Assembly: GCA_019188255.1 (NCBI GenBank)
Contig: JAETXT010000014.1
Coordinates: 868,001-932,000 of the forward strand
Length of the DNA stretch: 64,000 bases
Direction of reading: 5' to 3'
Source of the DNA: Verticillium longisporum
Taxonomy: Eukaryota > Ascomycota > Sordariomycetes > Glomerellales > Plectosphaerellaceae
Below the pieces are notes generated by a model. That model was not told the DNA's origin, made no database searches, and saw only the letters and a program-made list of their open reading frames with translations. The position numbers and the translations under genes are program-made. Of this stretch, positions 35,482-47,203 are shown in pieces; positions within the stretch are counted from its first letter, which is position 1, and each line of letters begins with the position of its first letter.

Positions 35482-38400
35482 TCACTCATCCTTCACGTTT
35501 GCCTTGCTCTGCATGCGTCGCATGATATCACGATGCGCTTCCATGAGGTCTCCGCTCTGCATCCTCGCAGCAAACGCCCGGTCGCCCCTCTCTTTCTCCC
35601 AGCGCTCCATCTCCCGCCTCTGCGCCTCGGCCTCCTTCTGGCTCAACAACAGGCTGCGCTGCACATTGAGGCTCCGTTTCAGGTCATTACCACCGGCGCC
35701 TGTTGCCTGCGCGCTGTGGAATGGCGTCTCACGACCGCTGCCTTGCCCACCAAGCGGGGTGCCTGCGCGCAGATCCTGCTGAACCGATTGCCGGAAGTTG
35801 GCCAGTTGCGAATTCCGAGCCGCCTCGGACGGCAGAGTCGAGTACCTCTGGGGCTGGTGCGAGTCGAATGCCAGGGTTTCAGCTGATGCTGCTGGCGGCG
35901 GCGGCGTGTACGTGACAGCCCCTGGCGGCAGCGACCCATAGGATCCCGAGGACCGCAGAAGTCCAATCTGGCGCATGAGCTCCTTGCGCTGCGCCATGGG
36001 CATGTCGTCGTTGTCCCGAGCCCGAGGCAAGGGTTGAGAGCCGTAGGCCGGGTAGTTGTACAGAGAGCCGGACTCGCTCGGCGTGCGTGCCGCGCCCTGC
36101 ATGTCTGGCATGGTCATCATGCTGGGCAGCGATGGGTTCGACTTGTTACGAAGGAACATCTCTCGCTGTCCCAGCAAGGTTTGAGGGCTCGAGTAGCTTA
36201 CCACGCCGGGGACAGGCGGCCGGTCTGCCACAAACGCTGCCACTGGCGACGATGGCACAAACGAGTCTGCGCCAGAGCTGTTTAGCCGCTTTGCCTGCAC
36301 GTCCTGGGCCTCCTCGGTAATGGGTTGTATATGAAGATTCGTTGATGATCGTCTGATCCCCGTCATCGAGGCTTGATGATTCAGCGGGCCGGATTGATTC
36401 GAATGTTTGTACAGGCCAGGTACAACCGAGGCCGCAGCTGTCGACGTCGTCATGGTGTCCCGAGCACCGCTGGGCACCACAGGGCTCTTGCTGGACTGAC
36501 GCGAGTCGGCACGGGTCAAAGCAGTCAACGATTGAGGATCGAACTGAGGAGGTGGGTTGGGCGCAGGAGCTCCAGTGTTTGCTGTTTGCTGCAACTCCTC
36601 GACGTTCAGAGGCCTCGCGACCTCGTTCTTTGATTGGGCGGCGATCTCCTCAGCGACGTAATCGTTGAGCTGCAGGGTGTCCGGCTCCGGCATGTCGGCA
36701 TGGCTCAGATGCTTCGCCCATTCGTTGGTCCGATATGACATGGCCACGCGTGACAACGCAATAGGGAGACGCTCCTGCGTCAGGCTGGCTGGCGTAGACT
36801 CCACTGAGGCCACCGACTTGCCCTTGACTGAAGCCTTAGGCGACTCTTGTATGGAGCGCGCGGCTAGTGTTTCTTCCTCTTGTGCTGCTTCTACGGCAGT
36901 TGCCATATACTCAAGCGATTCGCTGGTGCAGTCGGAGCCGTGCCCTCATTTTTGCCACCCCCTTCCATGTCCGTGGCGTTCAAAATGTCCGTCGCAACAG
37001 TCTCCGCGGTGGAGATGTGCTTGTCGGCGAGTGCGGAGGCGACGTCTGGCTGCTGAGCGGAGGTCGGCGTCTTCTGGTTTCCGCTCGTTGGATCCGACCC
37101 CCCCTTTTCCGCGAGTTCGGCATTGATTTCGAAGCTACGGCGACTCTCTCCCGCCACTGAGCGATCATCACCATCAAGGCTCGCGATGTCCATGGTGGCA
37201 GCCACCGATCCATCGTCATCACCCCGGGGCGCCTTCGGAATGACAAGTTCTTCTTGGCTGTGACTGGGTTCGTGCTGAATAGAACGGGTTGTACGGTGTG
37301 ACACTCTCCTGAGCAGTTGAATGGAGCTCTGTGAGAGACGCTTCGCCATCGAGTGCCGTTTGTTGACATCCCGAGCATCTTCTACCTCGTCAGCGGCAAA
37401 AGTAGCCACAGATGACCGGTCATCATCTTGCTTCAGCCCCTTTTCACCCTCGTTGGGAACCTTGAAGGGCAGAGGAACGACGTGCGGTGCAGGTGCTGTG
37501 GGCTCTGCAGATGAATAACCAGCGACATGAGCTCCTGGCTGAATGTTTTGCACACCCTGGTCCTGGGGAGGCGGGCGCTTCTCGTCCAGATCTTCACCTC
37601 CCTCGCCTATGGCAGCCGGTAGAGTGTCGTCGTCTCGTGCTACCCTGATGGTGACGATACCGTCATTCTCCTCGGGCGAGACCATGATCCAGCCTGGCGC
37701 TTTTTGAGTGGGGGCTTCAGCAGATCCCGTAGATTTCATGTCATCCATCTCGATAGCTTGTACTTGGACCGTCGACTGCGCTCTGCTGGACTTGCCGTCA
37801 ACCGCCTTTTCAGGGTGCTTCTCGCAGTCTGTGGCCGAGTCGGAGGACCCTGCTGTACTTTGTCCTTCGCCATTGCCGTACGCTCTCTCCCACTCGCGTC
37901 GTTCGCGTGCGTTCTCGGCCTCGATCTGCCGGCCAACATTGGCTTCTTCGGCCTCCAGGTTGCGCTGGCCTTCGGCTCGTTTGGCAGCCCTCTCAGCACG
38001 GCGCTCTTTGATGATTCTCCAGAGCTTCATCTGAGAGATGATGCCCGCAAGGAAGACAAGAATAATAGCGGCTATTTCTACCCGAATTCCTCTTGTCATA
38101 GGGTAGGTGGTCGCGCCGAGTGGGAATATGTTTTCGTTGAGATCCCAGATGTAAGCCCAGAACTCCTTAAGACCAGCCCGACTGAAACAGTCGATACCGA
38201 GTACAGCGACAGTAGCGCCACTGAAGGCGATGCATACGATGAGGGCGTAATCGCGGGTGTAGCGGCTGAAGTAGAAGGCGAAACTGCCCAAGGTGAGGCA
38301 GGCGATGAAGACAATCTTTGACGACGATGCGTGGAAAAGCCCACCAGGCCTTAGGCACAGCAGCCACATGCTGAGGCAGAAACCGCCGAGCATGCAACCA

Positions 38401-39109
38401 AGGCCCTCAGTGACCTCCTTGAAAAATGTCGTTACGCCACCAAGGATGAGACCGGTCAAGGCCACAGCAACAACATAGGCACCTTGGATACCACTACTGA
38501 TGGGAGGCTCCATCACGTAGACGATCAGAACGGCAGTACCCAGGCTTGCAAGGTAAGCTGTTGAGAAGAATGTGTGGAGCCATGTGTTCTTGATTCCAAT
38601 GAGGGTGTACACAGAGCCCGAGAGAAGTAAAAGGACTCCCGAAACAGCCCAGCCAGGTGTGATCTCAGGCTGCAATGGCAGTTGGCCCTCAGGGATGGTC
38701 GCTGTAAGGTGATCAGCCATAAGATTCGGCCAGCCATCGGTGAGGTTGAGCACATGTATCAGCACATGCATACCGCGAGCTACTTACCGTTGAAGATATC
38801 AATGTTACTGTCATCTTCGGAGAGGCCAGAGGGCGTCGGGGCTACCGATGCATTATCCGAGGCACTGGTGGCAGAGCCTCTTGGTGACGCCGAGCCAGTC
38901 TCTTCCTCGTCACTGGACCCATTGGTCGTAGTGGGGGCTACCTCACCGGTCTGGGAAGCTCGCTGTGTGGGTGAGGGTGAAATTGATGGCGAGGCATCCT
39001 GCGGTCCATCCTGCTGTCGAGGCTCCAAGACCAAGACGCTGGACGCGGCAACGTGGAAGAGAAGAACAAGACACAAGAAGGCCAACAGGCGATTTCCTTT
39101 GGACACCAT
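35482..39109 (-). CDS. TM7S3/TM198-like (DUF4203) membrane protein, ~1180 aa, one apparent -1 frameshift
   Basis: Exons 39109-38788 and 38701-35482. The start MVSKGNRLLAFLCLVLLFHV is a signal peptide; a Ser/Thr-rich lumenal segment follows. The 86-nt intron (GTAAGT to TTACAG) joins IDIFN-ATIPEGQLPLQPE. The seven-helix block runs from ITPGWAVSGVLLLLSGSVY through GLILGGVTTFFKEVTEGLG and GSFAFYFSRYTRDYALIV to IAAIILVFLAGIISQMKLW. A long cytoplasmic Arg/Glu and Ser-rich tail follows, with a coiled coil near the end (SQKEAEAQRREMERWEKERG). One base is missing near 36913-36917: the upstream frame stops after NRLSIWQLP while the other continues as NRLEYMATAVEAAQEEE. Function of fungal members is unknown; endomembrane signalling or trafficking is plausible. 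Confidence 0.85.
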
Positions 39110-42100
39110 GACGAGCAGTGGCTTTGGGAAGAGGGGTGTTTGTACAGGTCGGGTATAGTCCAAGAGGTTGGAGAGGCCGCCGAGATGTCGCCAGTGGGGG
39201 GGAGGTATCAAGGCCAAAGCATATTCGACTGTGGCGGGTGTAGCCGGACTGGCGAAGATGTTGGATGTGTCCGAAGCTGGAGAGGTGAAAAGAAGGTGAG
39301 AGACTCGGTACTGGATCAAGGACAAGAGCAGAGCAGAAAATGTCGAGCGGACGGGGAGCGGTATTAGCAGCCGACAGAGAATAGGTGACTAGGGGGGATA
39401 GGAGGGGGTTGATCTGGACGGATCTTGGGGACCGGGACGCCACCAGAGATGCAAAGAAGGTGAGACAAGCTGGTCTCGGTCCTTGGAGGAGGGGCGGGTA
39501 GAGGCTAGGAGAGGAGGGGAGGGGTGGACGGGCAGGCAGACAGGGAGCCTGGTCTGGGACGAAGAAGGATGAGGGTGAGGGAAACGACCCTGGCCCGTGA
39601 GCCGTGGCAGCCCTGGAGGGAAGAGGACGTGCTATGGTTTGCCGTGCTCCGAAGGCGATCAAACCGTGGCATCAGGGAGCAGGCCAGAGGCGTCTTCTCA
39701 CTGTTGTGCGTGGTGGCAGTGTCTGCAATCACAGGCCAGCCTAGGAAATGGTGCAGAGGGATACCAGTACGTTTGGATGGTTGGCGAACAGAGTTCATAG
39801 GCGCAGGGTTGGCGTTGAAAAGATAGAACGGGAGACAGAGACAGAGACAGAGACAGACAGAGACGCGAGCCTCGCGCGTCGTCGTAATTTTGCCATGATC
39901 TAGCTGGCGTTGTTTGCACATGGCCCACTCAGATTTCTGTTCTCTGAAAAGCCGAGTCAAGGCTTTGTCGTTGGTCGACGCGGCCTATGGATTTCAGCGG
40001 TTGCACGGGTCTGTGGTGCCAACGGAGGTGTGTGAGTGAGCTGTGCTCTCTCTCTCCAGAGGTCTGTCCAGAGAAGCAGACGATCAAACCGCAGGTCTCA
40101 GACGAAAGTCGTTGAGGGAACACCGAGGCAGAGTGCCATGGATGAATGGTTGTGGTTGAGTGACAGGTCGGTCGGAGCTTTCGAAATTGCATCGACAGGG
40201 GTACTGGGTAGAAAGTGGAGCCCATGTACTGTTCTTGGGAAGGCACTCGCGCCATTCACCACATCCCACGGCACCCACCCCTGCCTATCCCGGCTCTTTC
40301 ACAGCCTTGGCTGCTCTAGCGTGTCTTTCCGTCAGGAACACACGCTGATCATTCTCCACTGTACCTGCTACTGCTGCTGGGCCTTGCCTCCCCCCACTAC
40401 TCGTCCCTTCCGCGAATCTCGACTTCACCTGCCTCCCGGTCACCGGGCGCCAATCGGCCAAGTAAGTACTGGGCACCTTCGGTCGAGGAAGGAAGCAGGC
40501 GAGGCAGGGGGACCTCACCCGACGGAGCCCGTCCAACCATGACCAGGCAGTCGACGAATGAATTTCAGAGACATGAACTACCTCATTCCCAACCTTTGAT
40601 TCTGGCCGCCAGACTTCTCCAAAAGAGCACCTCCTCTGACCAACCTTGTGGCTGGCAGCACGTAGATGCTTGCTGGATCATGCTTCCAATCCATGGCAGC
40701 AGGGTTTCCTGGGCGAATCGACGCGAGTGACCCCTATTGTTTGAGGCGGTGATCAAGCAGCTGCGGCAGCTTTTCTTCTTCGGGGGCCAGCCATCAATGC
40801 GATATCAAATCGAGTCAAGCAGCGCCTGTCCCCGCCCAATCAGCCTGTCATCCAATTCCAGTGCGTCAGCCGTATCAGAAGGAAAGACGAGATCCACCGT
40901 GGCAGTTTACCTCGTCAGTCAAAGCTATTACATCAGCTTTGCCAATGAATCGAAGAGAAGAAGTAAAAACGCTGCGGCTTGCTTCTCGTGTGGGTTGTCA
41001 TCAAACAGCAGGCAATTGTGCGATCTAGCGCCAATGCGACCATTGACGGTGGTATGGAGGAGCAAGACTTCCCCATGTCCACCTGCGTAAGTACCTTGTT
41101 GTGGACCTGTACCTCAAGCGCAGCCGGCCTGGCTGGCTTCTCGTTCCGCTTCTGATCACAATGAACACCGACAAGGTTCTTGACACCGCGTCGACTGCCC
41201 CGAACCAACGACATGAGGCGACCGATTGAGAGCCCCATCGGACCTCCAGACTCTTGTCCGGAGTCAAGCAGCCTTTGTCGGGTGTGAATTGCAACCACCC
41301 CATGCATTCGTCTGTGTAACTTCGCCTAGCTCAGCTGCAGATGCCCCGTGTTCGAGGCACACCAAAATGATGAGGATGCGGGCTGTTGTGGTCGGCCGAT
41401 TCGACCATGTTCATCCTGTTATCAGTCTCCCACCCCCAGGCGGGTTGTTTTCAGAAAGAGCGCCGTCATGGTATCGTCAGAAATCTTCACATGGCCCATG
41501 TTGACGCGTCTCCAAAATTGCGCTGCCCCACGTAATGCGACGCCATCGACATGTTGCTAGATGAGCTGGTCCTATCACCCTCCATCGCCATCACAGTTGC
41601 ATCAGACAATATTGCCGTTTGACGGACACGCTGCGCCAGTCTCCTCCAGCGAAGCCGGCCTCCGCGCCAAGGCAGACCCGATGGGAGATCAAGCTCGGCC
41701 ACCGGCTCGATCAACCAACAGTTCCCGACCATTCATGTTCACATCTCATCCTCCTCGCCAACAGAACGTACAGCTGAACAACACAGGAAGACGCGCAATG
41801 CCCGCCACAACGCAGCATGTCCATTTGGCTCTCCGTCGTCTCATCCACATTAGGTGGTCAGTGCAGCAAAGTCAGGAGAAGAAAGTTCGTCTGGACAGGG
41901 GGTCATGACGGAATATTCACCGACTGTAATCTCGGCAGCCGCGTGCATCGCTCCACCCTGCGTGTCGTGATCTACGTTGACTCTGGACCCAGCATCGCGC
42001 ACGCATCGGAGACGACAAGGCCAGCAGGGCTCAGACCACCGTCAAAAGAACGTCCCCTCTTGCACGCTTTCTGTGGGCCGTGAAATGATCCCGATGACCC

Positions 42101-43434
42101 GGACTAACACGGCGCATCGACAACATCCGCTGGCAACGCCTAGTACCATCACAGCGCAGCCATGGTGCGGGAATGACTGCCCTGGAACCGTTGCCTCATC
42201 AAACAGAGATAGATATTGAGGTCTGGTTTAAGCCAATGCCTGTCCCACGTTGTGTCGGCTTGTACAGGGCCAGAATGCGACGAGATGTCTGTCCTCCCGG
42301 AAACTCCATAAACCTCGACGAGACATGTGACACAGGTCTGCTTTCTTTCCTTGAGACCTTTTGCCCGCGTGTCTCGGCTGCTCTCAAGGCAAAATCTCCA
42401 CCCTGCAGTTGCTCCTCGCACAGCGACGGTGCGCGGTGCAGGACCACGAGACATCGTGTTCTCACATCGCCACCGGACCAAGGGGCTCTCGTAGCGCATT
42501 GTCGGATGGCCTCGATCCTCGACCGGCTGGTGGCTGATTCGAGGGGCGCGCGGAAGGTCAATATATGTTGCTTGCTTGTCAGCGGCTTCTGGTCTTACAG
42601 AACGCCTCGAATATAGTCGCCTTTCCGAGAGAGTCAAGGGGACACCCGAACAAGATGCTATCCTACAAACCCCTGGTCTCAGGGAAACAGCACCTTGCAG
42701 CTGTCTGGGAGATGTAAGGGCAGTAGAAACCTAAGCCAGCTTGGGAATAGGGGACGGCAGACAGATGGCGATCTCAAGATCGATCGAAAATCGCCCCCTG
42801 CCAAAGCTCATCCCCATGGTGCGGATCAAAGAGCTGCTCAATTGTTTGTCAGTCTTCGTTTGAGACGGTCAAGGCCGGTCTCGTCTGGGAAGAGAGGGCA
42901 GCCAAAGGCCTCCTTTCTCGTTCTCCTTGCCTCGTCCGCCTGTGCGGCAGTCTGCGACAAGCATGGGCGGCGGAGGTCGGGACCCGTCGATGGTTCACGA
43001 CGTCCCGCGTTCCTCGTAACACCCACCTGACTGAACAAGGTAGCCGGGAAACATTGCCATGCCTATTGAACTCAATCGCTTTGCCTGTCTTCGAGTATGC
43101 CTGCCGAGGACAGAATGCGCATTCCAGCCGGTTGAACAAAGTCGTCACTAGGCATCCGTCTATCGCTTCTTCCACTGTGACGATCAGCTGTTCACTAATT
43201 GAAATTTTGCAATCAATCACGTGCCACCTCGTCAGAGGCATGCTGTTTAAAGAAAACGGGGATAAAGATTATTGCATCAGGTTTGATATGCTTCCGGCCA
43301 CCATTCGTGGTCACTTCCGTCTCGTCTTCAATGTCCTGGTATCAAAACCGAGCCCCCTCCCCGGCTACCCACATGTGGAAAAGAACGCCGTGCGCACCAG
43401 AGAAACATGCTGTGCTGTCCGTATGGCTTCCAGG
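39110..43434. other. 4.3-kb spacer without a recognised gene
   Basis: Lies upstream of the TM198-like gene and downstream of the orphan membrane gene. The first ~250 bp are G-rich (39360-39560) and would be the TM198 leader and promoter. A GACAGA microsatellite lies at 39832-39863. No ORF on either strand shows a domain; the longest candidates are 239, 168 and 162 codons. I see no coding sequence. Confidence 0.4.
39832..39863. repeat. GACAGA microsatellite
   Basis: About five uninterrupted GACAGA units within a purine-rich tract upstream of the TM198-like gene. Confidence 0.8.
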
Positions 43435-44946
43435 TTACCTCCGGGACAGCCGGCTCAGCGGCCTATCGCTACCGGAGCGCGACTGGCCCGACGACGGCCG
43501 TGCCGTTCGGGCTGATCGCGACATCTTGTCCGGCACCCGCTTCTGGCGCTTCAGCAGCCCGAGCAGCGTCCTGAAGGGCAGTAAGAGAACCGACGTCAGC
43601 GCGCGAAACGGCAGCATGCACAGGTTCCAGGCCGACTCGGTGAGCCAGCGCAGCAGGCTGGGCTGGGCGGCGCTGTTCTTGGCGGCAGCGGCGGCGAGGG
43701 CGATGGCGTCGCTGAGGCGCGCGTCGAGCATGCCGAAGCGGGACTCGGTCTGCATGGCGAGCACCGTGGCCTTCTTCTCGTAGCGGCGCACAGCGCGGTT
43801 GAGGGCGTCGAGTTCGGGCTGGATCGCGTTGCGGACGTCGCGCAAGAGGGCGGCTTGCTGCTTCTGTTCGGCGGTGCCGTTCTGCTGCTGTTTTTGTGAC
43901 GTGCCCGATGTTGTTGCTGATGCCGGGCGTGCTTCGAGCGCCTCGATCCTCTCTTGTAGCGTGGCGATGTGCGTGCTGTTGGCGGCGACCCGACTGTAGG
44001 GGTTCTCGTGGACGTAGCGCTGGAGTCGCAGTGTGCGCGACTGGACGAGTCTGATCATGTGGGACATGGGACGCAGCTCGGCAGCCAGGAGGAAGATGGA
44101 CAGGTTGTAGTTGGAGACGAGGCCCTCGGACGGTCGACTGAGCTGCGCCCGAATGGTGTGGAGGAGGTAGGCTCCTAGGATGGGGAAGAAGAAGCACGAG
44201 ACCAAGGCGAGGACCTCGTGCAGATACAGCTCGGCGAGAGCATCCGATGTCGCGTCCGTCGTTGTTCGTCGTTTGGTATCAGGCTTGGTTTTGGAGGAAG
44301 ACGCGTCTGCGGGCTCGGTTTCGCTTGTGGGATCAGGATCGCTCTCGTCGTCGACCGCGAGGGATGAACTCAGCTCCTCGTGGAGACGTACTTCTTGCGC
44401 GGAATGGTACCAGTTCCTGGTGATGGGGTCAGCTCACGTTGTTTTATTTTTTCAAACGATCATGTCGTGTAAAGGGGGAAGGGGTGTAGACTCACCACGG
44501 CTGCGTCACGGACCAGTGCAGGAAAACGGCGGACAAGCCCAGCAGCATGACGTCCGTCACAATGGCACTGCCATTCTGGAAGAGGATGCCCCCGACAGCG
44601 GGCAGCAGGGCAAAGGCGATGGGCAGGTGCGTCCACTTGGAGCCGTCTTCGGCCGAGGGCTGGTGGCCGACGGGTTTTGGGTTGAAGAGATCGCCGGCGT
44701 CGCCCAGGCTGTAGTCGGAGAGGGTCGAGTCTCCCCTGCGGGGGCGTCATAGGGGCCCGAGGCGGGGGCGGCGGCCGACGTGAAGGAGGATCGTGGGCGG
44801 CGGTAGGACTCGTCGATGGTGTTCGCGCGACGGATGGCGTGGCCGTTGGGCGGCGGCGGCGGCGACTTGACCGTCGTCGTGTTGGTCATGATGGGAGGAG
44901 TCGGCGGCGGCGGCGGCGGCGCGCGCGGGGGGCTGTCGTCAGACAT
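43435..44946 (-). CDS. Uncharacterised membrane and coiled-coil protein, ~477 aa, one apparent -1 frameshift
   Basis: Exons 44946-44496 and 44416-43435. The 79-nt intron (GTGAGT to CACCAG) joins VTQPW-NWYHSAQEV. A Pro-rich N-terminus (PPPPPPTPP) leads to GDAGDLFNPKPVGHQPS and then two hydrophobic helices (LPIAFALLPAVGGILF, VTDVMLLGLSAVFLHW), an acidic loop, a third helix (VLALVSCFFFPILGAYLL), a conserved-looking LRPMSHMIRLVQSRTLRLQR, a coiled coil (ATLQERIEALEAR), and a last hydrophobic stretch with a basic tail. The C4 run at 44733-44736 lacks one base: frame changes from YDAPAG to GDSTLSDYSLGD. The start is the first ATG of the frame. I do not recognise a named family; an organelle-membrane anchor is a guess. 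Confidence 0.78.
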
Positions 44947-45464
44947 GGTTTGGTGGTGGGGGGGCACGTTTGTGGCGGGCACATTGGCCGCATCAGCTTC
45001 GAAGACGGGAGGACGAGGCCGGCGGAAGGGTTGCCTGGCTGGGAGAGCCGTGGCAGGTGTAGGGGTGGGTACATCTGACAATAGCAGGGCGATGATGATG
45101 GGCAGGAAGTCAGAGTCGTTGGCGCCGAGCGGGGGCGGAATGTTGCTGTCTCAGTAGTATGCTGTGTGTGTGTTGTACGAGAATAAAAAAAGAAGGACGG
45201 TGGCAAGTGACGGAGTGTGATGAGCCTGTCATGATGCGTAGCATGGGCTGCCAACCCAGCTGGAGGTAGTTAGCCTGCCGGCTACCTCAGCTCGAGGCCG
45301 GCCCCTCATTGATGGACGGAACTGGAGCTGGCGTCGTGCCTTTTTGCCTCGGGGGACAGCCATGTTTTGCGCAGCTGAATGAACCCAATGGTCAACAGCA
45401 GAGGACGGTGCAACGTTGAGGCCATGGGGTTTCTGTCCCCAGCTCGAGATAGAGTTGCATGGCT

Positions 45465-45585
45465 TTGCCAATACCTAGGTGCCTTCTTTACCCTTGGGTC
45501 GATGCGATAAGGTGCCTCCTTACCTTGGGTACCCTACCTAGGTACCTACCTACCTTAGGTAGGTACCTACTGTACCTATGTAAAG
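45465..45585. repeat. Cluster of ACCTAGGT/GGTACC palindromic motifs
   Basis: Overlapping copies of CCTAGGTACC, TACCTACC and GGTAGGTACC over ~120 bp. The palindromic centre TACCTAGGTA recurs. Looser copies occur near 8100, 9056 and 59890. Such motifs are common in intergenic DNA of several Sordariomycetes; function unknown. Confidence 0.7.
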
Positions 45586-46107
45586 GTGATGAGTGGAGGA
45601 TCACGTCACCTCTCCGTCCCCGCGGGGAAAGATCAGATGGCCGGCTCCTGGTCGCTTCCTCCGCTCCTCGATGAAAGGGGCTCCTTCCCGCTGATTAATC
45701 GGTGGCCCCACGAGGCAGGTCGGTGGGAGGTAAAACCATGGCACCTGCATCGGTGTATCGAGCGAGCCACGCCACTCAACACAAACCATGGCCGTCTGGC
45801 ATGTCGTGGCATGTCAGTCGATCAGATCACTGTGGTGGGAGGCCCCAGAGGTGGTCCACCGCACACAACGCACTCTCTTTTCTTCAAAGACGTGCGCATC
45901 AGAAAAATGCATGCCTGGGTTGAGACGCTAGTGAAAGGCTGAACTGTAGCCGAGAATGGACTTCTGGAGATGGCTTCGAAGGACAAGGGCTGCAGGCCAC
46001 AGAAGGCATGGTTCCCCGGGTTGCATCTCATCAATGACGACCAACCCTTTTGTCATGCATCGATCCTTACGTTGCAATGGCAATGCTCATGCTATTCTTC
46101 TGTCTGT

Positions 46108-46186
46108 GGCCTGACATCGTCTGTAGCCTGACATCGTCTGGAGCCTGACATCGTCTGGAGCCTGACATCGTCTGGAGCCTAACATG
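46108..46186. repeat. 17-bp tandem repeat, about 4.6 units
   Basis: Units of AGCCTGACATCGTCTGG at 46108, 46125, 46142, 46159 and a partial unit at 46176 that has one change (AACATG). The third and fourth units are identical. Non-coding. Confidence 0.9.
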
Positions 46187-47136
46187 AAAACGAGCACAGC
46201 GCGTCCATCAAACGGCAGATCCGGAGACCAGACGACGAGCAGGGCTGGCGCGTCGTCAAGCCCTCGAAATCCCTCCAATTCCAACTTTTATGCGGCTTTG
46301 AACGCACAGATGGTTGGTGCGCACGCAGCCTGCTCCCCCCGCCCGCCATGACATTGAAGCCCAGCGATGGGAAGGTGAGAATCGGGCGCGCCGACATGAG
46401 CGGCCCTCACGCGGAAGAGATTTCTGGACAATACTCGATGGACTTCTTCTTTCGACCGACCCGGACCAGCGACTTGCCGGGTGTCTCGAGACCAGGATGC
46501 AGCTCTGTATGCCACAGTCTGCTGCGTTCGGTTTGGTTCGGCTTCCGTCCCAAATCCAAGGCCGATTGAGCCCTACCAGATTTGCCGATCTGATGATACA
46601 GCAACCCCTGACTAGCACCGACCTACCTGCATACCCATGATGAGACGGGGGTCACTGAAAATCCCAAAAGGGGTTGTTCGTTCATGGGCAATTTCGGCCC
46701 AAAAGGCCCTGGTGACACGTCTGCCACGTTCCTTGACACGGTACCGCGCTCTCCAGGATCGCCCTGTTTGCCGCCAGGAGCGACGGCAGTTTCGTAGTCG
46801 CCCAGTCGCGCAGTCTCGTCCATGGACGATGGCGACCACGGAACCCGTCGATATATGGACTTGGGCTCCCGACTGGTTGCGAAGGGCGTCCACTCAACGA
46901 CGGCGTGCCTCTCTTGATTGCTTTTCCCTTTCCCCACAACGACGACTCATCGCGCTCTTCCTGCGGGCGACCATCCACTGCGTGAGCCTGTAACAAGCTC
47001 GCGCACGCTCAGACACGCATGTGTGCCCTTGCAGTGCCTCATCCATAGTGCCGCCAGCCTGCCCAAAAAAGACTGTCAAGACTGCCAGACGAACCACACA
47101 CACAGCAGATCGGCCAGACCGTTACAGCGCCGGCGC

Positions 47137-47203
47137 GCCAGGAGCTGGAAGTGGAGGAGGAAGAGGAGCTGGAAGTGGAGGAGGAAGAGGAGCTGGAGCC
47201 ATG
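47137..47203. repeat. 24-bp purine-rich tandem repeat
   Basis: Two and a half copies of GGAGCTGGAAGTGGAGGAGG plus AAGA. All purines except the CT step in each unit and a few T. Lies about 1.3 kb upstream of the supported ERF4 coding part. Confidence 0.7.
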
